Source: Hungatella_A sp034142505
Lineage (GTDB): Bacteria > Bacillota > Clostridia > Lachnospirales > Lachnospiraceae
Reading direction: 5' to 3'
Length of the DNA: 64,000 bases
Assembly: GCA_034142505.1 (NCBI GenBank)
Contig: JAWZDV010000095.1
Coordinates: 42,509 to 106,508 of the forward strand
The position numbers and the translations under genes are program-made. Below, one piece after another: positions 32,103-41,527 of the stretch; positions within the stretch are counted from its first letter, which is position 1, and each line of letters opens with the position of its first letter. The notes under the pieces were generated by a model. The model was not told where the DNA came from, did no database searches, and worked only from the letters and a program-made list of their open reading frames with translations.

Positions 32103-33952
32103 GCTTTCCCTTCTTTTTTCTGAGTGATTTCTGTGTACTCCCCAATAAACCGGGACGGCTCCTGGCGGCGGCCGTACCGCTCTTTCACGTAATAGACGTG
32201 GAGCCGGTCCTTGGCCCTTGTCATAGCCACATAGAACATGCGGCGCTCTTCTTCCATGTCCACGTCCAGCATTGCTTTCCGGTGGGGCGTGATTCCTTCG
32301 TTGGCATCTATGATATAGACTACCTTGAATTCCAGGCCTTTGGAACTGTGCATGGTCATGAGGGCCACGCCCTCCGGCGCGGCGGACTGGTCCTGGGCCT
32401 TTTGCTTTAACCGCTCCCCGTATTCCTTCATATGGGTGTACCAGGCGTCCATCGTCTTGTACGCGGCGGCGCTCTCCGACAGCTGGTCGGGGATTTCTAA
32501 AATCTCCTCCGGTTTTAAGCGGCGGAAACCGGCGTATTCCTTTAAATAATCGTCGTAACCCACAGCCTTCCGAATATAGGTAACGGCGGCGGCCGGCGCC
32601 ATATTTTTGATCATCTTTAAATCATATTCCAGCTGTTCAATCCGTTCTACCATCCAGCTTTTGTCCTGATAGAAGGACTTGACGGCTTCAAAAGAAACAG
32701 TCTGGTCTCCTAAGGAATCCCGGCTGATGTAGCGGTTGGGGCGGTTGATGATCTGGAGGATATTTGCCCGGCTCAAATCTCCGTGGGCTGCCTGGATATA
32801 GGATAATATGTTCTTTGTGATCCAATGCTCGTAGAGATTGGGCAGCGTGTCCTTCATGTGGAACGGGATGTTGTACTCCATCAGGCGTTCCACAAGCAGC
32901 CTGGGGTTCATGTTGGTGCGGTATAAGACTGCAATGTCCTCCAGCTGGTATCCGGCCTGGACATAGCCCTGGAGTTCGGAGACTATTTTCTGGGTCTCCT
33001 CCATGGCGTCCTTGCAGACTGCCGTAACCACCGGGCGGCCGGGGCCGCGGTTGGCGGTAATTTCTTTTTCGTAGCGTTTCTTATTATGCTCAATCAGTCG
33101 GATGGCCGGTTTTACAATATCCTCCGTGGAGCGGTAATTTCTGCCCAGAAGAACCGTCGCGGCTTCGGGATAGTCGTTCCCGAACCCCAGCATGATCTCC
33201 GGCTTCGCTCCCCGGAACCGGTACACGGACTGGTCGTCGTCCCCCACAATAAAAAGATTGTCCTCCGGCTTTGCCAGCATACGGACGATCTCATACTGGA
33301 TGCGGTTGATATCCTGGAACTCATCAATTAATATGTACTGGTATCTGGCCTGCCATGCTTCCAGAATATCCTTTCTCTGGGTAAATAACTCATAGCACAT
33401 GACCAGCATATCATCAAAGTCAATCAGATTCGCCTGTTGCATCCGCTTCTCATAGCCCTGGTACAAACGCTTGAAGATCTCTTCCGAGCAGTTTTTGGCA
33501 TAATAATGGTCTAAGTTCACCATCTCGCCTTTGACGGAACTGATCTCCGTCAGGATAGAGGAGACGAATTCATTTTCATCCTCCACATCCAGCTCCAGAC
33601 GGTCCATCAGTTCCTTCACAAACTGGATGCGCTGTTCCTCTCTGGCGATATTGGAAGCGTCGTAGCGGTAGGCGTATTTTAAGATGGTGAAAAAAATGGA
33701 GTGAAAGGTGCCAAAGCTGACTCTGGCGGCTTTTCCTTCCATCAGACGCTCAAACCGCTCCCGCATCTCCCTGGCAGCCGCCCTGGTGAAGGTAATGACC
33801 AGAATTTTGGACGGGTCCACGTTACATTCCTCGATTAAATATTTCGTCCGGTGGGTGATGACGGTGGTCTTGCCGGAACCCGGGCCCGCCAGCACCATCA
33901 TAGGCCCCTGGTTATGTCTGATTGCCTCAAGCTGTGATTTATGAAATGCCAT
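32099..33952 (-). CDS. UvrD/Rep-family DNA helicase
   Basis: 617 residues, shorter than typical UvrD or PcrA (about 720). Motif I VLAGPGSGKTTVITHR, Ia ITFTRAAAREM, II ILIDEFQDIN, III VGDDDQSVYRFRGA, IV YRSTEDI, V TMHSSKGLEFKVVYI and VI RRMFYVAMTRAKDRLHVY are all present, so it should be an active 3'-5' SF1 helicase. The shortfall is in the 1B/2B insertions and C-terminus. A specific name (pcrA, uvrD, yjcD-like) cannot be given. Confidence 0.9.
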   Translation of the reverse strand: MAFHKSQLEAIRHNQGPMMVLAGPGSGKTTVITHRTKYLIEECNVDPSKILVITFTRAAAREMRERFERLMEGKAARVSFGTFHSIFFTILKYAYRYDASNIAREEQRIQFVKELMDRLELDVEDENEFVSSILTEISSVKGEMVNLDHYYAKNCSEEIFKRLYQGYEKRMQQANLIDFDDMLVMCYELFTQRKDILEAWQARYQYILIDEFQDINRIQYEIVRMLAKPEDNLFIVGDDDQSVYRFRGAKPEIMLGFGNDYPEAATVLLGRNYRSTEDIVKPAIRLIEHNKKRYEKEITANRGPGRPVVTAVCKDAMEETQKIVSELQGYVQAGYQLEDIAVLYRTNMNPRLLVERLMEYNIPFHMKDTLPNLYEHWITKNILSYIQAAHGDLSRANILQIINRPNRYISRDSLGDQTVSFEAVKSFYQDKSWMVERIEQLEYDLKMIKNMAPAAAVTYIRKAVGYDDYLKEYAGFRRLKPEEILEIPDQLSESAAAYKTMDAWYTHMKEYGERLKQKAQDQSAAPEGVALMTMHSSKGLEFKVVYIIDANEGITPHRKAMLDVDMEEERRMFYVAMTRAKDRLHVYYVKERYGRRQEPSRFIGEYTEITQKKEGKA

Positions 33953-33979
33953 CGGTTGTCGTTATCCTCTTTCTAAGCC

Positions 33980-34019
33980 AAAAAGCGGGAAGACCGGTAC
34001 CTGGCGCCTTCCCACTTTT
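33980..34019 (-). terminator. Terminator of gltX
   Basis: 12-bp stem (33981-33992 with 34008-34019), then TTTTT on the minus strand just after the gltX stop. Confidence 0.88.
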
Positions 34020-34041
34020 CCTGTTCTACCATGTGATGAAT

Positions 34042-35493
34042 TTATGCTTCCAGAAGCCTGATTCCTTTTCTGATGCGGTCTAGAGACTCCTCTTTTCCCA
34101 GCACTTCCATGATCTCGGTAGCTCCCGCCGGAGTCATCTGCTTGCCGGATACGGCGGTGCGGACCGGCCACATCACATAACCGGTTTTGCAGCCTTTCTC
34201 CTCCACGTATTTTGCCAGCAGCGCATAAAGTGCATCGTTACTGTAATCGTCCTGTGCTTCTAACAGCGGCAGGATATCTTGTAATACTTCCAGAGACGTC
34301 TCCTCGTTGGTCTTCATCTTCTTGTGGGTGTACATGGCCTTATCGTACTCCGGCAGTTCTTCAAAGAAATCAATGTGATCGGCAATATCCGGGAAAACTT
34401 CAATTCTGGTCTTTACCATAGCGGCTATTTTTCTCAAATCCAGGTCCTTTTTGATCACCGCTTTCAAATACGGCTCTGCCATCTCATAAAACTTGTCAAA
34501 GTCCATGGACTTCATATACTCGCCGTTCATCCACTTTAATTTGGTCACGTCGAAAACGGCCGGGGACTTGCTCATATGGCGGTAGTCAAACTGTTTTACC
34601 AGCTCCTCTAAGGAGAAAATCTCCTGATTGTCCTCCGGGGACCAGCCAAGAAGAGCCACGTAGTTGACCACAGCCTCGGAGATGAAGCCCTGCTCGATCA
34701 AATCTTCATAGGAAGAATGTCCGCTTCGCTTGCTCAGCTTCTTGTGTTCCTCGTTGGTGATCAGCGGACAGTGTACATAGACCGGAACCTCCCAGCCAAA
34801 GGCGTCATAGAGGCGGTTGTACTTCGGGGAGGAGGACAGATACTCATTGCCCCGCACCACATGGGTGATGCCCATCAGATGGTCGTCCACCACATTGGCG
34901 AAGTTGTAGGTCGGGTATCCGTCGGATTTGATCAGCACCATATCGTCCAGTTCGGAATTGTCCACGGTGATATCTCCGTAAATGTCATCATGAAACGTGG
35001 TGGTTCCCTCTGTCGGATTGTTCTGGCGGATCACGTAAGGTTTCCCAGCCGCTAAGTTCGCTTCCACTTCCTCTTTTGACAGATGCAGACAGTGCTTATC
35101 GTAGGTCATAATCTCCTGCCCGTCCACCATCTTCTTTAAAGAATCCAGTCTCTCCTGGTCACAGAAGCAGTAATAGGCTTCCCCTTTTTCCACCAGCTTT
35201 TTCGCATATTCCAGATATATGCCCAAAGCCTGTCTCTCACTCTGCACATAAGGTCCCACGCTGCCGTCCTTATCCGGCCCCTCATCATGAATCAGTCCCG
35301 TTTTTTCCAAGGTCCGGTAGATAATCTCCACCGCTCCCTCCACAAACCGCTCCTGATCCGTATCCTCAATCCGAAGCAGGAAATCTCCCCCCTCGTGTTT
35401 CGCAATCAGGTAGGCATACAAGGCCGTTCTCAAATTCCCTACATGCATTCTCCCGGTAGGGCTCGGTGCGTATCTCGTTCTCACTCTGCTCAT
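34042..35493 (-). CDS. gltX: Glutamate-tRNA ligase
   Basis: 483 residues. Class I synthetase with YAPSPTGRMHVGN (HIGH-type) near residue 10-20 and KLSKR in the middle. Charges tRNA-Glu; in clostridia it commonly also charges tRNA-Gln for GatCAB. Start ATG 35493, own promoter at 35544-35572. Confidence 0.96.
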   Translation of the reverse strand: MSRVRTRYAPSPTGRMHVGNLRTALYAYLIAKHEGGDFLLRIEDTDQERFVEGAVEIIYRTLEKTGLIHDEGPDKDGSVGPYVQSERQALGIYLEYAKKLVEKGEAYYCFCDQERLDSLKKMVDGQEIMTYDKHCLHLSKEEVEANLAAGKPYVIRQNNPTEGTTTFHDDIYGDITVDNSELDDMVLIKSDGYPTYNFANVVDDHLMGITHVVRGNEYLSSSPKYNRLYDAFGWEVPVYVHCPLITNEEHKKLSKRSGHSSYEDLIEQGFISEAVVNYVALLGWSPEDNQEIFSLEELVKQFDYRHMSKSPAVFDVTKLKWMNGEYMKSMDFDKFYEMAEPYLKAVIKKDLDLRKIAAMVKTRIEVFPDIADHIDFFEELPEYDKAMYTHKKMKTNEETSLEVLQDILPLLEAQDDYSNDALYALLAKYVEEKGCKTGYVMWPVRTAVSGKQMTPAGATEIMEVLGKEESLDRIRKGIRLLEA

Positions 35494-35543
35494 GATTTAT
35501 ACTCCTGTATCTTCTTTATATTAATGCGTTTTTCATCTTGTCC

Positions 35544-35572
35544 ATTATATACCGTTGGTAAAAAAAAGACAA
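35544..35572 (-). promoter_or_regulatory. Promoter of gltX
   Basis: TTGTCT (35567-35572) and TATAAT (35544-35549), 17-nt spacer, minus strand, in the 86-bp gap after the MBOAT gene. Confidence 0.75.
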
Positions 35573-35579
35573 GCATCCG

Positions 35580-37007
35580 TTAAAATCGGAAATAAATAAA
35601 TGGGTTGTAACCGCTGGCCATCATCTCGCAGACGGCCAGGACGAAGAACGCCAGCACAACGGCGTCGCCTGCCGCGCCCAGTTTTTTCTCCTCCAGCTTC
35701 TGATGCAGCTTGGTGAAAAGCGGGGTGCAAAACAGGATGGAGACGGTGAACTGAAGCAGGAATTTGCCGCCGCACAAAAGCTCCGCCAACTCCCGCTCGT
35801 GAGTGCCCATCAGGGTGAAGGAGAACATGTCCCGGAGGAATCCTGCGGCGGCGGTCATGGTGTCGGCACGGAAGAAGACCCAGCCGATGCCAACCACCAG
35901 CAGCACATAGATGTGGCGGAGGAAGGACGGGAGTTTCTCCAGTGCTTTTTTCAGCCACAGCTTTTCCATAATCAGAAAAGCGGCGAAGTAAAGCCCCCAC
36001 AGCAGGAAATTCCAGCTTGCCCCATGCCAGATGCCGGTCAGGGCGAAGACGATGAGGTAGTTGCGGCAGTTTTTTAACAGGCTGGTCCGGCTGCCGCCCA
36101 GGGGGATGTACACGTAATCCCGAAACCAGGTGGACAGGGATATGTGCCAGCGTCTCCAGAATTCACTGATGCTTTTGGAGATGTAAGGATCATTGAAGTT
36201 CTCCAGGAAATGAAACCCGAAGATACGGCCAAGGCCGATGGCCATGTCGGAGTAGGCCCAAAAGTCTAAGTAGACCTGGAGGCCGTAGCAGATCACACCC
36301 ACCCAGGCGTAAAGTGCGCCGATGCCGGGTTCCAGGACGAAAGCCAGGTCCGCGGCCTTGCCGACGGCATTTGCCAGAAGGATTTTCTTGATAAATCCTA
36401 CCATGAAGCGGAAGCAGCCCTCGTAGACGTCGGCCAGTCTGGTCTGGCGGTCCCCAATCTCCCGCTCCACGTCGGAGTAGCGGACGATGGGACCGGCGAT
36501 CAGCTGGGGGAACAGCATGACGTAGAGTGCTAAATCAGCCAAGGAACGCTGGCAGGGGACGGTCTCCTTGTACACGTCGATTAAGTAGGACATGATCTGA
36601 AACGTGAAGAAGGAAATGCCGATGGGCAGCGCGATCGCCGGGATCACGGACTCTGCCGGGTGGCCGGTGATGGCTCCGGCAAGCCAGGCGGCGGTGTCGC
36701 CGAACAAATTTAAATATTTAAATATAATGAGAATTCCTATGTTGTAGGACAGTCCTGCGATAAAGAGGGCGGTCCGTTTTCTGCCGTGTTCCATGGCGGA
36801 GAGTTTCAGGCCGCAGATCCAGTTGACCAGGACGGACAGGAATAATAAACCAAGATAGGAAACACCTCCGTAAGCGTAAAAACAGATGGAACAAAACAGA
36901 AGAACCGCATTCTTGACGCGGACCTTGCGGGTCAATGCCGCTATGGCATAGAGCGTCAGGGTAACGGGCAGGAAGATGAATAAAAATACCGGTGATGAAA
37001 ATACCAT
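35580..37007 (-). CDS. MBOAT-family O-acyltransferase (AlgI-like)
   Basis: 475 residues with about ten membrane helices. AlgI/DltB-type features: FLPVTLTLY, SYLIDVYKE, FPQLIAGPIVRY, FWRRWHISLSTWFRDYVYIPLGG and ALTGIWHGASWNFLLWG with the catalytic His. Such proteins pass acyl groups across the membrane to an extracellular glycan. ATG 37007 is chosen with GGGGAGG at 8-9 nt. It pairs with the DHHW protein upstream (16 nt gap). The acceptor polymer is unknown; no glycan operon adjoins. Confidence 0.92.
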   Translation of the reverse strand: MVFSSPVFLFIFLPVTLTLYAIAALTRKVRVKNAVLLFCSICFYAYGGVSYLGLLFLSVLVNWICGLKLSAMEHGRKRTALFIAGLSYNIGILIIFKYLNLFGDTAAWLAGAITGHPAESVIPAIALPIGISFFTFQIMSYLIDVYKETVPCQRSLADLALYVMLFPQLIAGPIVRYSDVEREIGDRQTRLADVYEGCFRFMVGFIKKILLANAVGKAADLAFVLEPGIGALYAWVGVICYGLQVYLDFWAYSDMAIGLGRIFGFHFLENFNDPYISKSISEFWRRWHISLSTWFRDYVYIPLGGSRTSLLKNCRNYLIVFALTGIWHGASWNFLLWGLYFAAFLIMEKLWLKKALEKLPSFLRHIYVLLVVGIGWVFFRADTMTAAAGFLRDMFSFTLMGTHERELAELLCGGKFLLQFTVSILFCTPLFTKLHQKLEEKKLGAAGDAVVLAFFVLAVCEMMASGYNPFIYFRF

Positions 37008-37023
37008 GTGTTCGTTCCTCCCC

Positions 37024-38175
37024 TTAGTCTTTCTGGCGGAACACTTCCGGGTGTTCCAGCGCGTAATCAATGAATCCGAAGCTCATGCTCGGGATGGACG
37101 GCTCGTTGACTTCCAGAATCAGCAGGTCAATGTCCTGGAAATAGCTGTTCATATCCACATCGCTGTAGTCGTGGAAAATCTGCAGATCGCCGAAGACATC
37201 GGTGTAGATCTGGTCATTTTCCATGTATACATTTTTTCCGAAATAGTTGTTTCGGATGATGGCGGACAGACTCTGGCCCATGAAGCTGCCTCCGCGGCAC
37301 AGCATGCCTGGGGCGTCGGTGGCGCTGTCTGTCACCTCAATGACCGGTTCGTAGTATTGGTCATAGGATTTCTGTAACAGGTTGAAGGTGTTGAAGGCGT
37401 CGGAATCCGGGTATACCGGCTCGTCGCAGGGGCGGGCTGTGATGGAGAGTTCAGGGAGGTTGTAGCCGCTCTGCGCTTCCATGTAGTCGCCGAAAGCTGC
37501 TCCAACCAGGTTACCGACGTAGGTTGACCAGTGGACGCTTGTCCGGTAATAGAGTGGGACTCTCTGGTCGAATTCCTGGCGGTGGGCATCGATGTAAGCG
37601 ATGCTGTCGAAGTAGTTTAGACCGCTGGTCTCAAGGGCTTCCAACAGGCGCTCGTAATTGCCGGTAGTCTGCTCGGGAGCCATGGCTTTGTCAACCCAGG
37701 GCAGTTCGTCTTGGTAGTAGCGGACTTTGCAGGGGGTGATGTAGACGAAGGTCTGAATGCCGTTCTGGGCAGCGAGATCTTCTACCTGCTCTATTTTCCG
37801 CACCAGGTCCTTGGCAAACTCCTCGGTGATTGGTTCGTTGTACTGCATGTAGGCGCTGACATTTCCCCAGGTGAAGAGGTTGCGGTCCCGGTTCATGCTG
37901 TAATTGTTGTTGGGGGTGGTGGCCAGCAGGGAAAAGGTGATCTGGTTTCGCAGGCGGACCATAAGCGGCTTGCCCGGGAGATTCTGCTGGATATATTGTT
38001 CAAAGTCCGTCTGGGCCTGGCCGGATAGGACTTGGTTCATGGTGATCTCGGGGAGGGGTTTGGGGTCTTCGACACCGCTGGTTGAAAAGTGGGCGTCCAA
38101 TTTTCCAAATATAATAGGAAGCAGCAGGGTTGCGGCTGCCAAGGTGATGAAGGTCAGATGTCTTGTATTTTTCAT
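37024..38175 (-). CDS. DHHW/AlgX-like secreted O-acetyl transfer protein
   Basis: 383 residues. One N-terminal membrane anchor (about 5-23), then an extracellular SGNH-hydrolase-like domain of the DHHW family. YYRTSVHWSTYVG holds the HW motif; RGGSFMGQSLSAII replaces the usual GDSF block, with Ser retained. These proteins act with MBOAT acyltransferases as the final acetyl transferase. ATG 38175 with AGGAG at 7 nt is preferred over 38205. Confidence 0.83.
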   Translation of the reverse strand: MKNTRHLTFITLAAATLLLPIIFGKLDAHFSTSGVEDPKPLPEITMNQVLSGQAQTDFEQYIQQNLPGKPLMVRLRNQITFSLLATTPNNNYSMNRDRNLFTWGNVSAYMQYNEPITEEFAKDLVRKIEQVEDLAAQNGIQTFVYITPCKVRYYQDELPWVDKAMAPEQTTGNYERLLEALETSGLNYFDSIAYIDAHRQEFDQRVPLYYRTSVHWSTYVGNLVGAAFGDYMEAQSGYNLPELSITARPCDEPVYPDSDAFNTFNLLQKSYDQYYEPVIEVTDSATDAPGMLCRGGSFMGQSLSAIIRNNYFGKNVYMENDQIYTDVFGDLQIFHDYSDVDMNSYFQDIDLLILEVNEPSIPSMSFGFIDYALEHPEVFRQKD

Positions 38176-38277
38176 GTGATGGCTCCTGGTTTTTGGTAAT
38201 GGCAAATGATTATGTGATATGAATTATGCCATAAATCAGGCTGGTTAGCAAGTGAATGTGGTGTTAAAAATCACTGG

Positions 38278-38313
38278 AAAACGGCTCCCTGCACCTATTC
38301 ACGCAGGGAGCCG
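38278..38313 (-). terminator. Terminator of the sugar operon
   Basis: Perfect 11-bp stem (38282-38292 with 38303-38313) followed by TTTTCC on the minus strand, just after the glycosidase stop. Confidence 0.85.
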
Positions 38314-38326
38314 CTCTTTGACAGCT

Positions 38327-40159
38327 TCATTCCACCAGAGTGGATAAGATTCTATTGTTCTCCTCCACACAGTCCACCGCCTTCTCAAACTGGATGATCC
38401 CGTGGTAGATTTCCCCATAAATAGGCTCCTCCATGGTGCTTGAGCCATATGCAGGCTCGTCAAGCGGGAGCTGGCCGGCGTTGATGATCACGTTATCCCT
38501 CACCACCACACGGCGGCAGGAGGACAAAAACATCGCAAGCCGCGGACAGTCGATGAAGGAATTGTTTTCTATCAGGATATCCTCGAATACAGGTGTATCC
38601 GTGCGTCCGTCCGGTAAGTAGACCCCCATATAGAGGACAGCCATCTGCCAGGCGTTTAAGTCGCAGTGCCGGATGATATTTCCCCGCAGAATCAGGTTTT
38701 TGACCCCGTGGCCCTCACTCCACCTGGATTCGCAGCCGGTCTCAATCTGGATGGCCGCGCCCTGGATATTTTCAAAAACATTGTCCTCCACCAGCCCGTT
38801 GGAACCTTGGAGCAGCACCCCTCTTGCCCGGTTATTTACAAAACGGCTGCCGCGGATCATATAATTCTGCGTTTGGAAACGCTTGTTCCACAGTACGGTA
38901 TCGGGCGGCAGATCCTCCGGCAGCGCATCCTGAAAGCGCAGCAGACAGGTCCGGTTCTCCGGCTGGTAGGTCACCTCCAGCAGGAGGGAGGTATATCCGG
39001 AAGGGGATAAGTCCGGCAGACGCAGTTCCACCGGATACCCTGGCTCAAACAGAACCGCCTCCCTGGTTACCCGCTCCGCTAACAGTGTGTGGCTGTCAAC
39101 CACCGTGATTCCCATGGAGGAATTGTCGTGGATGTTGATGCAGTCATCCCCCGCATAACCGAATTCGCAGTTTTCTATTATGAAATTCCCCTGGGAATTG
39201 CACACATGCAGGCAGTCCGTGGCCGTGGATATGCTACGGAGCGTTCCGGGGCGCACCGTCACCCTGCATTGATGAAAGCGCAGTCCCCGGATATCCCCAT
39301 TTCCCACAAACCCGCTGCCGGGTGCGGAGAACAGCGTAATCCGCTCCATCGTCACATCTGTGGAATCCAGGATCGGCACCGCCATGATATCATACTCATA
39401 ATGGCGGAACCGGAAGCAGTCCCCTTTTTTGAAATGGCGGGTTGTAAACTCCGCATCGGTGGTATAGAAACGGAGGGTGGCGGGACCGGTTTTTTCCTGC
39501 CGGCACAAAAAGAGATCGGACAGTTCCCGCACCAGCGCCTGCATCTTTTTATCAGTTTTTGCATCCCCGCTTTTTTTCACGTGGTTGTTATGGTAAGGCC
39601 GGAACTCCATCCCTCCCGCACAGCCCGGGGTAAAGCGCGCGGGGTCCATAGGCCCTACGATGGAGAATCTCATGTCCCCGGGTACATCCTCATACTCCGG
39701 GAATCTGCATTCCACATAGCTTCCGTCCTCCGCCACCTTCGTGACCGTACCCACACTTGCCAGCCTCGCCTTCTCCCAGTTCCAGTCCAGAACCAGATCT
39801 TTCACCCAGATCCGGTGGCTTCCCCGGACCGACAGATAGGCGTGGACTGTCTCAAACACAAACTCACTCCCCTGCCCATCCAGCACAAAATCCTCCATAT
39901 CGTCAAGCATCAAATGGGCGTGGGCGCCGCAGGTTTTAAAATAGTAGACCCCCTTTGGCACCACCAGCCGGCCCACCCTGTTTTTGCGGCAGTAATTGAT
40001 GGCTGCTGCAAACGCCTCTGTATTGCAAAATTCCTCCCCCGGCCTGGCACCGAAGCGGTCGGCATACACCGCTCCGCCGCCGGTTTCCCTTGGAAGTTCC
40101 ACCACAAGACCGGCCAGAGACTGTTCCAATGCTTCAAAAGTCGGTTTCTGTTCCATCAT
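38327..40159 (-). CDS. Right-handed beta-helix glycosidase, GH110-like
   Basis: 610 residues without a signal peptide, so probably cytosolic. An N-terminal block (YADRFGARPGEEFCNTEAFAAAINYCR) typical of pectate-lyase-superfold proteins leads to parallel-beta-helix coils. The segments TATDCLHVCNSQGNFIIENCEFGYAGDDCINIHDNSS and NNRARGVLLQGSNGLVEDNVFENI recall GH110 exo-alpha-1,3-galactosidases; the acidic residues in AGDDCINIH would be candidate catalytic residues. The family call is by resemblance; GH28-like or an unclassified family is possible. It follows two sugar permease genes by 3 nt, so it probably cleaves the imported glycoside. Confidence 0.65.
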   Translation of the reverse strand: MMEQKPTFEALEQSLAGLVVELPRETGGGAVYADRFGARPGEEFCNTEAFAAAINYCRKNRVGRLVVPKGVYYFKTCGAHAHLMLDDMEDFVLDGQGSEFVFETVHAYLSVRGSHRIWVKDLVLDWNWEKARLASVGTVTKVAEDGSYVECRFPEYEDVPGDMRFSIVGPMDPARFTPGCAGGMEFRPYHNNHVKKSGDAKTDKKMQALVRELSDLFLCRQEKTGPATLRFYTTDAEFTTRHFKKGDCFRFRHYEYDIMAVPILDSTDVTMERITLFSAPGSGFVGNGDIRGLRFHQCRVTVRPGTLRSISTATDCLHVCNSQGNFIIENCEFGYAGDDCINIHDNSSMGITVVDSHTLLAERVTREAVLFEPGYPVELRLPDLSPSGYTSLLLEVTYQPENRTCLLRFQDALPEDLPPDTVLWNKRFQTQNYMIRGSRFVNNRARGVLLQGSNGLVEDNVFENIQGAAIQIETGCESRWSEGHGVKNLILRGNIIRHCDLNAWQMAVLYMGVYLPDGRTDTPVFEDILIENNSFIDCPRLAMFLSSCRRVVVRDNVIINAGQLPLDEPAYGSSTMEEPIYGEIYHGIIQFEKAVDCVEENNRILSTLVE

Positions 40160-40162
40160 CTT

Positions 40163-41515
40163 CTATCCTTTCACGCCGGAGGCCACTACACTCTGCTTCA
40201 ACTGCTTGGAAAACAGGATGGACAGAAGGATAACCGGCGTCACGGTAACTACCGCCAGGCCCATCAGCGCATTCTGCTTCGTGCCCATATTGTTGGAAAT
40301 ATTATAGAGCGCCACATTCAGGGTCCAGAGACTCTGATCCTCCGTCACCAGCCAGGCCCAGAAGAAATCATTCCAGTTTCCGATGAAGGTCTGGAGGGCA
40401 ATCAGCGCGATGATTGGTTTGGACAGCGGCATACAGATTTGACTGTAAAGATACAGGCTTCCCGCGCCGTCCAGTGCCGCCGCCTCAAAATAGCTGCCCG
40501 GTATCTGGTCAAAAAATCCCTTGTACAGATACACATAGAATCCAAAGGGATATAAAAATGGCAGGAGCAGCGCCGCATAGTTGTTATAAGCCCCCATCTG
40601 CCGGTACATGATAAGCTGTGGCAGCATAATACTGGCAAACGGAACCATCATGCCTCCCAGGAAAAACAGCAGCACCAGCTTTCCGGCCCGCTCTGACAGC
40701 TGTCTGCTGATGACAAACGCACAGACAGAACACAGCACCACCTGCGTCACCATGGCGAAGCCGATGACAATCACACTGTTGAGCACAAAGGCCATGAAGC
40801 CCATCTGGGCAATCCGCTCACTCTTTGGATAGATATAACCCGGCATCTGAAGATAGTAGATAAAGCTTTCCAGATTCAGGGAGTTTTTCGTCTTATCCCC
40901 TGCCAGAGTCAGCTTCCCCTCCGTCTCAAACTTCTCTCCCATCAGATCTGCCACCTGATCAAAAAACTGGTCACCCAGTCCCCCTGGCGTCTCTTTTGAT
41001 AAGCCGGCCGGTGAAAACTCATATCCGATGGACTCACAGGCCCTGATATACCGGTCCTTGTGGAGCAGAATATCCTTTTTGATGGCCGTCCTCTTGTAGA
41101 CGCCATAATCGCACTCCATCTGCAGTTTCATCTGATGCGCCCTGGAGTAGAACACAGTCTTTCCATCTCTGGTCCCGTAGACCTTAATCTCCATGATTGA
41201 CTGGTCTGCCATCTTGTTATTGATGGCAAACATGGTCAGGACGTTATCCCTCATCATGGTGTCCTCCATCTTTGCGTCATCCTCGAACTCCATACCGGTA
41301 TAATCCAGAACCACCGACAGGCTGTTGGCCGTATCCGGCAGGATTTTTGGGGGAATCTCATATATTTTTGCATTGTCCTTCATGGAACTTGAAACCGCAA
41401 ACAACAGCGGATACAGCATCAGTGCCGCAAACAGCAGGGATACCACGGCAGCGGTGAGCCGCAGCCCACGCTCTGATTTTCCAAGCCCTGATTTTTTCTG
41501 TTTTCCGATCTTCAT
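40163..41515 (-). CDS. Sugar ABC transporter permease, MalG type, with large extracytoplasmic insert
   Basis: 450 residues, against about 280 for usual MalG-type permeases. The first membrane helix (about 20-42) is followed by an extra domain of roughly 180 residues (about 50-235), then five helices with the EAA loop YFEAAALDGAGSLYLYSQICMPLSKPI. The insert should lie outside the membrane, near the solute-binding protein. ATG 41515 has GGAGGCGGGG upstream. Operon with the MalF-type permease (12 nt gap). Confidence 0.9.
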   Translation of the reverse strand: MKIGKQKKSGLGKSERGLRLTAAVVSLLFAALMLYPLLFAVSSSMKDNAKIYEIPPKILPDTANSLSVVLDYTGMEFEDDAKMEDTMMRDNVLTMFAINNKMADQSIMEIKVYGTRDGKTVFYSRAHQMKLQMECDYGVYKRTAIKKDILLHKDRYIRACESIGYEFSPAGLSKETPGGLGDQFFDQVADLMGEKFETEGKLTLAGDKTKNSLNLESFIYYLQMPGYIYPKSERIAQMGFMAFVLNSVIVIGFAMVTQVVLCSVCAFVISRQLSERAGKLVLLFFLGGMMVPFASIMLPQLIMYRQMGAYNNYAALLLPFLYPFGFYVYLYKGFFDQIPGSYFEAAALDGAGSLYLYSQICMPLSKPIIALIALQTFIGNWNDFFWAWLVTEDQSLWTLNVALYNISNNMGTKQNALMGLAVVTVTPVILLSILFSKQLKQSVVASGVKG

Positions 41516-41527
41516 CTTCCCCGCCTC

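Noticed and set aside
39089..40555. 488-codon open frame on the plus strand
   Set aside because: It is antisense to the glycosidase gene, crosses into the permease gene, has no ribosome site and a composition typical of shadow frames in GC-rich DNA.
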